The notes: a model not told the origin generated them from the letters alone. DNA of 64,000 bases from Polaribacter sp. Hel_I_88 (GCF_000687935.1 NZ_JHZZ01000001.1:3668001-3732000); one strand, 5' to 3'. Counted from the stretch's first letter, positions 1 through 8,559 are shown. Numbers and translations: made by a program.

Positions 1-146
1 CGATTATCAATTTATTAAAACACGATAAGAAAAACGTAAACGGACAAGTAAATTTTGTGCTTTTAAATGATTTTGAAAATTTCAAAATCGATTGTAAAGT
101 TGATGAAGATTTAATTGTGGGGAGTATGGAGTTTTATAATGATTAA
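1..146 (+). CDS. aroB: 3-dehydroquinate synthase, C-terminal fragment
   Basis: The window opens inside this gene; only the last 47 codons are present, in the frame beginning at base 3 and ending with TAA at 144-146. The visible peptide contains HDKKNVNGQVNFVLL followed by a short acidic tail, which matches the conserved C-terminal end of AroB, the NAD- and metal-dependent enzyme that converts DAHP to 3-dehydroquinate in the shikimate pathway. The catalytic residues lie upstream of the window and cannot be checked. Identification rests on recognition of this tail only. A hairpin terminator follows 40 bases after the stop. Confidence 0.75.
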   Translation, partial: IINLLKHDKKNVNGQVNFVLLNDFENFKIDCKVDEDLIVGSMEFYND

Positions 147-183
147 AAAAAACGAAGATTTAAAAAATACAAAAGACAATATT

Positions 184-222
184 AAAAAAATCCTATCATT
201 TACATAACGATAGGATTTTTTT
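184..222. terminator. Bidirectional intrinsic terminator
   Basis: The arms AATCCTATC and GATAGGATT are perfect and separated by 11 bases. They are flanked by an A-run on the left and a T-run on the right, so the hairpin can terminate both aroB (+) and the cold-shock gene (-), which converge here. Confidence 0.8.
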
Positions 223-245
223 ATAATTTAGAAAAGTGAGATTTT

Positions 246-698
246 TTAAATTTTCTTCACTTTTACTGCGTTCATTCCACGCATTCCTTTTTCTAATTCA
301 AAAGAAACTTTGTCGTTTTCTGCAATTTCATCGATTAAACCACTAACGTGAGTAAAATATTTTTCGCCATTATCAGAATCAATAATAAAACCAAAACCTT
401 TTGAAGTATCAAAAAAGTTTACTTTTCCTTTTCTTACTGGGTCTTCTTCTGGTAAATCTTCTTTTTTAGTTACAGATATTTGAATATCTTCTAACTCATA
501 TTCTACTTTTAATTCTGGATCTGGTGGAGTATCAGTTAAATTTCCATTATGATCTACATAAGCAAACTGAATTCCTGTTGTTCCATTTTCTTCTTTTTCG
601 GCTTTTCTAGCCTCCATTTTCTTCTTTTTATCCAAACGCTTTTTCATGCGTTTTTTTTCTTTTTCACTCTTACTAAATGTTTGTTGCGATTTTGCCAT
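246..698 (-). CDS. Cold-shock-domain protein with basic N-terminal extension
   Basis: The 150-residue protein has two parts. Residues 1-40 are extremely rich in Lys, Arg and Glu and look like a disordered nucleic-acid-binding tail. Residues about 90-150 form a cold-shock domain starting GKVNFFDTSKGFGFI, with the RNP1-like KGFGFI and an RNP2-like YFTHVS. Cold-shock domains bind single-stranded RNA or DNA and act as RNA chaperones. Classic CspA proteins are about 65-70 residues, so this is an extended form of the kind seen in Bacteroidota. It is transcribed alone, and its promoter lies about 140 bases upstream, giving a long leader. Confidence 0.85.
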   Translation of the reverse strand: MAKSQQTFSKSEKEKKRMKKRLDKKKKMEARKAEKEENGTTGIQFAYVDHNGNLTDTPPDPELKVEYELEDIQISVTKKEDLPEEDPVRKGKVNFFDTSKGFGFIIDSDNGEKYFTHVSGLIDEIAENDKVSFELEKGMRGMNAVKVKKI

Positions 699-838
699 TA
701 ACTATATAAATGTATTTATTATGATTGTATTTGTTTGTACCAAAAGAATATACTGATTTTTATTATCAATAACAAATTAAAATCAATTTTTTAAAAGATG
801 TGCAAAAAATTGACTTATAATTAAAATTTTAGTAAGCA

Positions 839-869
839 CAAAGATATTATAAAAAAAAATGTTTACAAA
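839..869 (-). promoter_or_regulatory. Bacteroidota-type promoter for the cold-shock gene
   Basis: Read on the minus strand, TTTG (866-869) is followed after 19 bases by TATCTTTG (839-846), fitting the -33/-7 consensus of the primary sigma factor of Bacteroidota. Transcription would start near 832, leaving a leader of about 130 bases before the start codon at 698. Long leaders are common on cold-shock genes. Confidence 0.6.
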
Positions 870-934
870 ATCCAATCAAAAAATAATAACGATAGCAAAA
901 GTCTCAAAAAAATGTTAAAATCAAAATTTTAAAA

Positions 935-960
935 AACCAAACTTTTAGTTATCTCGTATA
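935..960 (+). promoter_or_regulatory. ECF-sigma-type promoter, copy 1
   Basis: AACC at 935-938 is separated by exactly 16 bases from CGTATA at 955-960, the general layout of extracytoplasmic-function sigma promoters. The start codon at 990 lies 30 bases downstream. Bases around both boxes, including CTCGTATATATT and a following GGAAAAC-like segment, are shared with a second site at 62259-62284. Assignment to a particular sigma factor is not possible from the sequence. Confidence 0.55.
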
Positions 961-989
961 TATTATGGAAAACTAAAAATAATATAATT

Positions 990-2006
990 ATGAAAACAAT
1001 TAAAACAATAGTATTTACGTGCGCAATCGCAATCGGTTTAATATCTTGTTCTGACGACAATAATTCGATAGCTCAAGTTGAAACAAAAATTTTATTCACA
1101 TCTAATAATGCAGATGGAAATGTTAATATTTATAATGTTACCAATATTAATAGTGTATCAAAATCTACATTAACTACTACTGCAACTGCTGCAGATGGTG
1201 TTTATTATGATGGAGATGAAAATTTAGTTGTACAAGCATCAAGATCTAGTCTTGGTTTAGAAGGATATGCAGGGGTTTCTATTGCAACTTCTGCAATTAA
1301 TGCAACAGTAACAGCAAACGTAATGAGTGGTTTAAATATGACAAGCCCAAGAGAAGTTGCTGTAAATGGAGATTTTTATGTTGTGGCCGATAACGCAGAT
1401 GCAGATGGAAACAGTGCTACAAGTGATGGAAGATTATTTATTTACACAAAAAGTGGAAATAATTTTACATTAAGAAATACCATTACAACTGATATTAAAT
1501 TATGGGGAATTATCTTTATTGGAAATGATTTATATGCTGTTGCTGACACAACTAATGAGTTAGCAGTATATTCTAATTTTTTAAATAACACCTCAACTAC
1601 TACTTTAGCTGCAACAAAACAAATTGCTGTAGAGGGAATTGTAAGAACTCATGGTTTAACTTATGATGCTATGACAGATACTATGATTTTAACTGACATT
1701 GGTGATGCTGGTAGTGGAACTGATGGTGGATTCCATGTAATAGAAAACTTTAACTCTAAATTTAGTGGTACTGCAAATGGAGCAACTTTAGCTGTAAACC
1801 AGCAAACTAGAGTGGCTGGTTCTAATACTGTTTTAGGAAACCCAGTAGATGTTGCTTATGATGGTGCTACAAAAACTGTATTTATTGCAGAAGCAAAAAA
1901 TGGAAAAATTTTAGCTTTTAACAATATAAGTAATGGAGGTAATATTGCCCCTGTTTATAGTACAGATTTAGCCTCTGCATCTGCTGTGTACTTTTACAGC
2001 GAATAA
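990..2006 (+). CDS. Secreted lipoprotein, probable beta-propeller
   Basis: The 338-residue product starts with a lipoprotein signal ending in LISC (Cys20), so it should be lipidated and held in the outer membrane or periplasm. The rest consists of recurring blade-like segments with motifs such as FYVVADN, LYAVADTTNELAVY and VFIAEAKNGKILAF, spaced as in NHL/SMP-30-type propellers. No catalytic residues are recognisable and no specific function can be given. It is monocistronic: an ECF-like promoter lies just upstream and a strong terminator follows. Confidence 0.7.
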   Translation: MKTIKTIVFTCAIAIGLISCSDDNNSIAQVETKILFTSNNADGNVNIYNVTNINSVSKSTLTTTATAADGVYYDGDENLVVQASRSSLGLEGYAGVSIATSAINATVTANVMSGLNMTSPREVAVNGDFYVVADNADADGNSATSDGRLFIYTKSGNNFTLRNTITTDIKLWGIIFIGNDLYAVADTTNELAVYSNFLNNTSTTTLAATKQIAVEGIVRTHGLTYDAMTDTMILTDIGDAGSGTDGGFHVIENFNSKFSGTANGATLAVNQQTRVAGSNTVLGNPVDVAYDGATKTVFIAEAKNGKILAFNNISNGGNIAPVYSTDLASASAVYFYSE

Positions 2007-2035
2007 TGAACTAGTGGGGGCTAGTTTAATTTTTG

Positions 2036-2068
2036 AAAGTCTTTCGTTAATTCGAAAGACTTTTTTAT
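2036..2068 (+). terminator. Intrinsic terminator after the lipoprotein gene
   Basis: Perfect 11-base arms (AAAGTCTTTCG / CGAAAGACTTT) are followed by a T-run. A smaller hairpin, AACTAG-TGGGGG-CTAGTT, lies between the stop codon and this terminator at about 2009-2026. Confidence 0.85.
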
Positions 2069-2098
2069 TTGTTAAAATATTATTAAAAAAATTGAAAA

Positions 2099-2131
2099 TT
2101 GTTTTTTATAATAGTAACGCTATTATATTTG
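2099..2131 (+). promoter_or_regulatory. Promoter with overlapping palindromic operator
   Basis: TATATTTG at 2124-2131 matches TAnnTTTG, and TTG at 2099-2101 lies 22 bases before it. A palindrome with perfect 8-base arms, TATAATAG (2107-2114) and CTATTATA (2120-2127) around a 5-base centre, covers the spacer and overlaps the -7 box. It is placed where a TetR-type repressor would autoregulate the operon that starts 18 bases downstream. Confidence 0.55.
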
Positions 2132-2148
2132 CAAATTAATCTAAGAGT

Positions 2149-2820
2149 ATGAAAAGTTTATTATCAATCTTAAAAATATCTGTTCCAGATAAAATATACA
2201 TAAAAGATCCTGAAACCTCAGACTTAGGAAAAAGAATCATAGAAAATAGTATTTTGTTAATTTACGAGATAGGTTTTGAAAGTTTTACTTTTAAAAAACT
2301 AGGTACTAAAATTGGCTCAAATGAAAGTTCTATATATAGGTATTTTGAAAGTAAACACAAGCTTTTATTATATTTATCTTCATGGTATTGGGCATGGTTG
2401 GAGTATCAATTAGTGATTGAAACTTTTAGTATTTCTGACAAAAATGAAAAATTAGACAAAGCCATAACTATTGTTACAAGAACTGTTGAAGAGGATAGTA
2501 ATTTTTCTCATATTAACGAAACCTTATTATATAGAATAATTGTAAACGAGAGTTCTAAATCTTTTTTAACCAAAGAAGTAGATAAAGATAATAAAGAAGG
2601 CTATTTTGAAATTTATAAACGATTAATCTCTAGATTAGAGGTTATGATTAAAGAGGTAAATTCCACTTATCCATATCCTTTAAGTTTAGCCAGCACAATT
2701 TTAGAAGGAGGTTTGCATCAGCATTTTTTAAATGAGCATTTTCCATCAATTACCAACTGTTTAAACAAAACATCACCAACAGAGTTTCTTAAAAATATAG
2801 TAACTAAAACATTAAGTTAA
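2149..2820 (+). CDS. TetR/AcrR family transcriptional regulator
   Basis: A 223-residue protein. Residues about 25-75 form a TetR-type N-terminal helix-turn-helix: KRIIENSILLIYEIGFESFTF followed by LGTKIGSNESSIYRYFESKHKLL, with the characteristic SIYRYF recognition helix. The C-terminal ligand domain is divergent, as usual. The gene is first in an operon; its stop is 3 bases before the ABC transporter start. Together with the palindrome over its promoter this suggests that it represses its own export operon in response to a substrate, which is inference. Confidence 0.85.
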   Translation: MKSLLSILKISVPDKIYIKDPETSDLGKRIIENSILLIYEIGFESFTFKKLGTKIGSNESSIYRYFESKHKLLLYLSSWYWAWLEYQLVIETFSISDKNEKLDKAITIVTRTVEEDSNFSHINETLLYRIIVNESSKSFLTKEVDKDNKEGYFEIYKRLISRLEVMIKEVNSTYPYPLSLASTILEGGLHQHFLNEHFPSITNCLNKTSPTEFLKNIVTKTLS

Positions 2821-2823
2821 TTT

Positions 2824-4488
2824 ATGGAACAACAAGAATTAACACCTTGGATGCGTTTTGTAAAAGCATTACAAATCGAAAGAAAAGATATTGTTCAAAT
2901 TTTATATTACTCCGTATTTGGAGGATTTGTATCGTTAACTTTACCATTAGGTATTCAAGCAATTATCAATCTAATACAAGGAGCTCAAGTTTCTACTTCT
3001 TGGATTATTTTAGTAATTTTTGTAACAGTTGGTGTAATTTTTTCTGGTGCTTTACAAATTATGCAATTAAGAATCGTAGAAACTATACAACAACGTATTT
3101 TTACCAGAGCTGCCTTTGAACTTTGTTTTCGGTTTCCAAAAATAAAAATGACGGAATTAAGAAATTATTATCCACCAGAATTGGCAAATCGTTTTTTTGA
3201 TACGCTAACCTTTCAAAAAGGAATTTCAAAAATTTTAATTGATGTACCTGCTGCAATTTTACAAATACTTTTTGCATTAATTTTACTATCATTTTATCAT
3301 CCATTCTTTATTGTTTTTGGTATTTTCTTGTTGCTATTAATTTACATCGTTTTTAAATTTACCATTCAAAAAGGTTTACAAACCAGTTTATTAGAGTCTA
3401 AAATAAAATATAAAGTTGCACACTGGATTCAAGAAGTTGCAAGAACTATCATTAGTTTTAAACTTTCTGGAAAAACTAATTTAGCAATGACTAAAAATGA
3501 TTATTTAGTTGATAAATATCTACAAGCAAGAGAAAATCACTTTAAAATATTAATTTTGCAGTTTACGCAAATGATTGGTTTTAAAGTTATTGTAACAGCT
3601 AGTTTATTGTTAATTGGTGGTATTTTAGTTTTAAATCAACAAATGAATATTGGGCAATTTGTTGCAGCAGAAATTGTAATTTTATTAGTAATTACGTCTG
3701 TAGAAAAATTAATTGTTGGTTTAGAATCTTTTTATGACGTTTTAACATCAATAGAAAAAATTGGGCAAGTTGTAGACAAAGAATTAGAATCTCAAGTGGG
3801 TGAAAGCCCTGTTTTTAAAGATGGATTATCTATAGAATTTGATAAAGTTTCTTATAGTGTAGAAAATAGAAACACACCAATAATAAATAATCTTTCTCTA
3901 AAGATTGAAGCAAAAAGTAGAATTTTAATTTCAGGTGAAAGTGGTTCAGGAAAGTCGAGTTTACTACGTTTAATTGCTGGAATTATAGAGCCTACAGATG
4001 GTAATGTTTACGTGAACAACCTATCTTTAAGAAGCTTACACTTAAATCATTACAGATCTCAATTAGGTTTATTATTATCTGAAGAAACTCCGTTTGAAGG
4101 TACTTTAAGAGAAAATCTTATTTTTAATAATGATAAATCTAAAGATGATATTATATTTAATGTATTAAGAGCTATTGGATTAACACAATTTTTACGAGAA
4201 CAATCTAAAGGTTTAGACACTGTTTTATATCCTGAAGGAAAACAAATGTCTTACACAATCTCCAAAAAAATAATTTTAGCTAGAGCGATTATTAAAGAAC
4301 CTAAAGTTTTAATTTTAGAAGATCCTTTAGATCAATTTAATCAAGATGAATCTAATAGAATCGTGGATTATTTAACAGATAATGAAAGACCTTGGGCACT
4401 TGTTGTTGTAAGTAACAAAGAATGTTGGATCAAAAAATGTAGCCAAATAGTTACTTTAGAAGAAGGAGAAATTAAATCCATAAATTAG
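2824..4488 (+). CDS. Type I secretion-like ABC transporter with degenerate ATPase motifs
   Basis: The 554-residue protein fuses a six-helix exporter membrane domain (residues about 20-320) to a nucleotide-binding domain (about 335-554), with no C39 peptidase domain. The Walker A motif is intact (GESGSGKS, 371-378). Other motifs are not: the LSGGQ signature position reads MSYTI (475-479), Walker B ends E499-D500 instead of Asp-Glu, and the H-loop His is Asn531 (VVVSNKE). The reading frame is clean, so this is not recent decay. It sits directly before HlyD- and TolC-like genes and would be the inner-membrane part of a tripartite exporter. The substrate is unknown. Confidence 0.85.
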   Translation: MEQQELTPWMRFVKALQIERKDIVQILYYSVFGGFVSLTLPLGIQAIINLIQGAQVSTSWIILVIFVTVGVIFSGALQIMQLRIVETIQQRIFTRAAFELCFRFPKIKMTELRNYYPPELANRFFDTLTFQKGISKILIDVPAAILQILFALILLSFYHPFFIVFGIFLLLLIYIVFKFTIQKGLQTSLLESKIKYKVAHWIQEVARTIISFKLSGKTNLAMTKNDYLVDKYLQARENHFKILILQFTQMIGFKVIVTASLLLIGGILVLNQQMNIGQFVAAEIVILLVITSVEKLIVGLESFYDVLTSIEKIGQVVDKELESQVGESPVFKDGLSIEFDKVSYSVENRNTPIINNLSLKIEAKSRILISGESGSGKSSLLRLIAGIIEPTDGNVYVNNLSLRSLHLNHYRSQLGLLLSEETPFEGTLRENLIFNNDKSKDDIIFNVLRAIGLTQFLREQSKGLDTVLYPEGKQMSYTISKKIILARAIIKEPKVLILEDPLDQFNQDESNRIVDYLTDNERPWALVVVSNKECWIKKCSQIVTLEEGEIKSIN

Positions 4489-4495
4489 AAATATC

Positions 4496-5857
4496 ATGCT
4501 AAATATATCTAAAAACCCAGTAAGTAAAGAAATTGATTTAACTACTTACGCATCTGGAAAAAAAATATTTAATATTGAATATTACAAATACTTCAATAAT
4601 TTTTTGAAAATTTTTGCAATCACTTTATTTGTAGCATTATTTTTACCTTGGACACAAAATATTACTGGTAATGGTTTAGTAACCACCTTAACTCCAGAAC
4701 AAAGACCACAAACTATACAATCTCAAATTCCTGGTAGAATTGAACAGTGGTATGTAAGAGAAGGAGATTATATTCAAAAAGGAGATACAATTTTAAGAAT
4801 ATCCGAAATAAAAAGTGAGTATTTTGATGATCAATTAATTGAAAGAACAAACGATCAAATTAATGCAAAAATATCTTCTGTAGATAATTATCAATTTAAA
4901 GTTAATGCTTTAGGAAGGCAAATTACTGCATTAAAACAAGATAGAGCTTTAAAATTAGAAATTGCAAGAAATAAACTTTTACAAGCTAAACTAAAAGTAA
5001 AAAGCGATAGCATAAAGTTTGAAGCTGCCAAAACAAACATCAAAATTGCAGAAAGCCAATTTAATCGAATTGATATGCTACAGAATGAGGGCATTATGGC
5101 TGTAAAAGATGTAGAAGAAAAACGCTTAAAATTGCAAGAAACGCAAGCTAAATTGGTAGAACAAGAAAATAATTTACTGGCAGCCAAAAACGAAATTTTA
5201 AATGCTAAAGCAGAAATTGCTAGAGTAAATGCAACCTATGCAGACAAAATATCGAAAGCTCAAAGTGACCAATTTACGGCTGAATCTAGTGGTTTAGATG
5301 CACAAGTAGAAGTTTCTAAACTAGAAAATACAAACAGTAATTATAGAGTTAGAAATAGTCTATTATTTATAACTGCACCACAAAATGGCTATATAAATTT
5401 AGCTTTAAAAGGTGGAATTGGAGAAACTTTTAAAGAAGGAGAACAATTAGTAAGTATTATGCCTGCTCAAGTAGATTTAGCTGTAGAAACTTTTGTAAGA
5501 CCTATAGATTTGCCTTTAATACACATAGGCGAAGAAGTTCGTGTAGAGTTTGATGGCTGGCCAGCAATTGTTTTTAGTGGTTGGCCAAATGTTTCTTACG
5601 GAACTTATGGTGCAAAAGTTGTTGCCATACAAAGAATAAATAGTGATAATGGAAAATACCGAGTTTTATTAGCGCCAGATGAAACTGACCACGAATGGCC
5701 AAGTGAAATAAGAGTAGGTTCTGGTGCAAGAACAATTGCTTTGTTAGAAGATGTACCTATTTGGTTCGAACTTTGGAGACAATTAAACAGTTTTCCACCT
5801 AATTACTATCAACCTGAACCAGGCTCTAAAGAAGGTTCAGATTCAAAAAAGAAATAA
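4496..5857 (+). CDS. HlyD family membrane fusion protein
   Basis: The 453-residue protein has one N-terminal transmembrane helix (residues about 38-55, FLKIFAITLFVALFLPW), then a split lipoyl/barrel-sandwich domain (LRISE on one side and ITAPQNGYI on the other) around a long alpha-helical coiled-coil hairpin (about 120-290), and a beta-barrel domain (VETFVRPIDLPLIHIGEEVRVEFDGWPA). This is the periplasmic adaptor that links an inner-membrane ABC transporter to a TolC channel. It starts 8 bases after the ABC gene and is followed 28 bases later by the TolC gene. Confidence 0.9.
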   Translation: MLNISKNPVSKEIDLTTYASGKKIFNIEYYKYFNNFLKIFAITLFVALFLPWTQNITGNGLVTTLTPEQRPQTIQSQIPGRIEQWYVREGDYIQKGDTILRISEIKSEYFDDQLIERTNDQINAKISSVDNYQFKVNALGRQITALKQDRALKLEIARNKLLQAKLKVKSDSIKFEAAKTNIKIAESQFNRIDMLQNEGIMAVKDVEEKRLKLQETQAKLVEQENNLLAAKNEILNAKAEIARVNATYADKISKAQSDQFTAESSGLDAQVEVSKLENTNSNYRVRNSLLFITAPQNGYINLALKGGIGETFKEGEQLVSIMPAQVDLAVETFVRPIDLPLIHIGEEVRVEFDGWPAIVFSGWPNVSYGTYGAKVVAIQRINSDNGKYRVLLAPDETDHEWPSEIRVGSGARTIALLEDVPIWFELWRQLNSFPPNYYQPEPGSKEGSDSKKK

Positions 5858-5885
5858 AATACTAGTCCATTTTTAGTTTTTTAAA

Positions 5886-7289
5886 ATGATAAAAAAATCC
5901 ATTTTTATAATATTTTTATTGATATGTACACAGCTTTTTTCGCAAGAAAAAGTAACATCTATTATGACTTTATCAGAATATTTGGGCTATGTAAAAACAT
6001 ATCACCCTATTGTAAAACAGGCAAATCTTGTCATTAACGATAGTGAAGCTAAGTTGTTAAAAGCAAGAGGTGCTTTCGACCCAAAAATTGAGGTAGATTT
6101 TGATAAAAAACAATTCAAAGAAAAAGAATATTACAACAAATTAAATGGAGCTTTTAAAATACCTACCTATTATGGTTTAGAGTTTAAAGCCAATTTTGAA
6201 AACAATGATGGCCTTTTTTTAAACCCAGAAAATAATGTACCAACAGATGGTTTGTATGCAGCTGGTGTTTCTGCTTCTTTATTAAAAGGTTTGCTAATTA
6301 ATAAGAGAATGGCATCTTTAAAACAAGCCAAGTTTTTCTTAAATCAAGCAAAGGAAGACCAACAAATTTTAGTAAACGAAATTTTATATGAAGCCTCTTT
6401 GTCTTACTTTAATTGGCTAAAAACCTATAATGAAAAACTAATTTATGATTCCTTTTTAGAAAACGCTGTTATTCGTTTTGATGTTACTAAAAGAGCTTTT
6501 TTAGCTGGTGATAAACCTTCTATAGATACCTTAGAGGCTGGCATCACCCTAAAAAACAGAAAATTAAATTTAGAAAAAGCTCGCATTAAATTAGTAAAAT
6601 CTTCTTTAGAATTGTCTAATTTTTTATGGTTGAATGATAATACACCTGTTGAATTACAAGACAATATTATTCCAGATACTACAACTATAACAAATGTTGA
6701 TACAACCTTTAATATAGCTTTGTTTAACAATGCAAATTTTGACATTGAAAATCATCCAAAAATTAGATCTTTAGAATTTAAAATAAAAAGTTTAAATGTA
6801 GACAGGCAGTTAAAACTAAATAATTTACTACCTCAATTAGATGTGCAATATAACTTTTTAACAGAAACTCCAAGACAATCAAACTCTTTAACTGTAGATA
6901 ATTATAAAGCAGGAATCACGTTTAAAGTTCCTATTTTTTTACGAAAAGAAAGAGCCGATTTAAGAATGGCTAAAATTAAATTACAAGATGCTGAATTAGA
7001 AAATGAAGCAACTAAAGTGGTGATTTCAAACAAAGTGAATGCCATACAACAAGAATTAGCTTCTTTTAGAGTTCAAAGTGATTTTATTACTAGCATCGTA
7101 AAAGATTATGGCACTCTTTTAAAAGCCGAAGAACGTAAGTTTTTCTTGGGAGAAAGTTCTTTGTTTTTGGTGAATTACAGAGAATCTAAATTAATAGAAA
7201 CAAGATTAAAAGCAGTAGAATTAGAAAATAAATTCTTTGAAACAAAAGCAAACTTGTTTAAAACAGCTGTAATTAGAATTGCTGAATAA
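5886..7289 (+). CDS. TolC family outer membrane efflux protein
   Basis: The 467-residue protein has a signal peptide ending near FSQ (residue 19) and the two-fold repeated, helix-rich architecture of outer membrane efflux proteins: long amphipathic helices rich in Ala, Lys, Glu and Leu at about 120-240 and 370-460, with strand segments between. It should form the trimeric outer membrane and periplasmic tunnel for the ABC/HlyD pair upstream and is the last gene of the operon. No terminator hairpin is evident; the next 80 bases are repeat-like. Confidence 0.88.
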   Translation: MIKKSIFIIFLLICTQLFSQEKVTSIMTLSEYLGYVKTYHPIVKQANLVINDSEAKLLKARGAFDPKIEVDFDKKQFKEKEYYNKLNGAFKIPTYYGLEFKANFENNDGLFLNPENNVPTDGLYAAGVSASLLKGLLINKRMASLKQAKFFLNQAKEDQQILVNEILYEASLSYFNWLKTYNEKLIYDSFLENAVIRFDVTKRAFLAGDKPSIDTLEAGITLKNRKLNLEKARIKLVKSSLELSNFLWLNDNTPVELQDNIIPDTTTITNVDTTFNIALFNNANFDIENHPKIRSLEFKIKSLNVDRQLKLNNLLPQLDVQYNFLTETPRQSNSLTVDNYKAGITFKVPIFLRKERADLRMAKIKLQDAELENEATKVVISNKVNAIQQELASFRVQSDFITSIVKDYGTLLKAEERKFFLGESSLFLVNYRESKLIETRLKAVELENKFFETKANLFKTAVIRIAE

Positions 7290-7299
7290 AAGAGTTGAA

Positions 7300-7371
7300 A
7301 GCAAAATTTGCAAAGCTTAATTTTAAAAATTTGCGAACTTTTCGAAAACTTATGTGTCTCTGCGTTTAAAT
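7300..7371. repeat. Interspersed repeat-like intergenic spacer
   Basis: The stretch with AAATTTGCGAACTTTTCG and TGTGTCTCTGCGTTTAAA has the composition of short repeats common between flavobacterial genes. It ends exactly at the stop codon of the convergent XRE gene. Assignment is from recognition only, as no second copy was found in the window. Confidence 0.35.
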
Positions 7372-7572
7372 TTAATCCTCTTCTTCCAAAGTAAAAAAAT
7401 CGTTTACAGTAATATTAAAAACTGCCGATAATTTTAAGGCCAAAACTGTAGAAGGTACATACCTGTTTTTTTCAATGGAATTAATAGTTTGCCTAGAAAC
7501 ACCGATTTTTTTAGCTAAATCATCTTGTGTTAAATCTAAAATTGCACGTTGAACTTTTAATGTGTTTTTCAT
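7372..7572 (-). CDS. XRE/Cro-CI family small regulator
   Basis: The 66-residue protein is a single helix-turn-helix domain: LTQDDLAKKIGVSRQTINSIEKNRYVPS is the canonical Cro/CI motif, followed by LALKLSAVFNITVNDFF. Stand-alone proteins of this size usually act as DNA-binding repressors and frequently pair with a small membrane protein gene. Here it follows such a gene with only one base between them, so the two are almost certainly co-transcribed. Confidence 0.9.
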   Translation of the reverse strand: MKNTLKVQRAILDLTQDDLAKKIGVSRQTINSIEKNRYVPSTVLALKLSAVFNITVNDFFTLEEED

Positions 7573-7573
7573 T

Positions 7574-8017
7574 TTATCTATTCATTCTTTTTAACTGCCA
7601 AAACATCATCAACTGAACTATCAACATAAAAAATAATACTTGAAAATAACTAAATCCCTTCAATTCATTATCTTGATTCAATAAAACTGCTACAGCATAA
7701 TTTACTATTGGCTGCACTAAAGAATACACAATTGCCATAATAAAAGCCAATCTATAAGATTGAGAACGCAAACTATCTATAAATTCATCTTCTATTTTTT
7801 CTTTAGATAAAGAAATCACTAACAAACCAATAAGCAAAACTCCGTGTAAAATTGGTTTGATCCATTCCGAATTTTCAATAAATTTTCTTCCAAGCATCAA
7901 TATAAATGCAGCAATAGCAATACTATACCCTACTTTTTTAAATTGATTCCCCAATTGAAATTTATTCATTTTTGATAACTGACTTCTTTCTCTTTCACAA
8001 ATTGATTCTTTTGACAT
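7574..8017 (-). CDS. Small integral membrane protein paired with XRE regulator
   Basis: A 147-residue protein with about four hydrophobic helices (residues about 30-48, 55-72, 90-112 and 122-142), a charged N-terminus and an acidic loop SKEKIEDEFIDSLRSQSYR. The arrangement of an XRE regulator with a membrane protein of this kind recurs in Bacteroidota and Firmicutes, where it is suspected of signal sensing; the function is not established. A TATATTTG sequence at 8061-8068 (minus strand) is a possible -7 box, without a good -33 partner. Confidence 0.7.
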   Translation of the reverse strand: MSKESICERERSQLSKMNKFQLGNQFKKVGYSIAIAAFILMLGRKFIENSEWIKPILHGVLLIGLLVISLSKEKIEDEFIDSLRSQSYRLAFIMAIVYSLVQPIVNYAVAVLLNQDNELKGFSYFQVLFFMLIVQLMMFWQLKRMNR

Positions 8018-8127
8018 CTTTATTTACTTTACAATTAGACAAGTTTATTTTATATAATGACAAATATACTTTACATTTTGTTGTTATCCAATTTTTTTCA
8101 GTAATTTTAAAAAAAATTAAAAAATTT

Positions 8128-8559
8128 ATGGCAACAAAAATAAAACCTAAAAGAAATTACTGGATTATTGGGGCATTTTCTTTTTTATGGTATTTCGTAG
8201 GAATTATTGTTTTATTCAGAGAAAATATAGTACCTGAATTTGTAATCAACGAAATTGCAGATATTCAGTTAGATTTTATAATCAATAAACCAGCTTGGGT
8301 AGTTTTTGCTTATGGGCTTTATGCTATTTTTGGTTTGTTAGGTTCTATAACACTTTTAGCACAAAGAAAAATCGCTTACTTTTTGTTTTTAATTTCCTTT
8401 ATAGCCTCTATGGTTAGACTTGCCTATAATATTATCACCATAAATATTATTGATGTTTATGGTAAAGTTGGAGTTGCCTTAGTAATTGTAACTTTATTTA
8501 TTAGTATTTTCTTGCTAATTTTCTCAAGAAGCGCAAAAAAAGTAGGTATTTTAAAATAA
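8128..8559 (+). CDS. Four-helix membrane protein, function unknown
   Basis: I start the gene at ATG 8128 (143 residues) instead of the in-frame ATG at 7972, because upstream codons overlap the divergent gene and do not look coding, and MATKIKPKRNYWIIG gives a normal positively charged membrane N-terminus. Four transmembrane helices are visible (about 12-30, 55-75, 80-100 and 110-130). It resembles uncharacterised short membrane proteins of flavobacteria, sometimes named sugar transporter in databases, a label I would not rely on. A bidirectional terminator follows. Confidence 0.7.
   Translation: MATKIKPKRNYWIIGAFSFLWYFVGIIVLFRENIVPEFVINEIADIQLDFIINKPAWVVFAYGLYAIFGLLGSITLLAQRKIAYFLFLISFIASMVRLAYNIITINIIDVYGKVGVALVIVTLFISIFLLIFSRSAKKVGILK

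Noticed and set aside
7972-8127. Upstream start for the four-helix membrane protein
   Set aside because: It would overlap the divergent membrane protein gene, and the extra residues are unlike a membrane protein N-terminus; ATG 8128 fits better.
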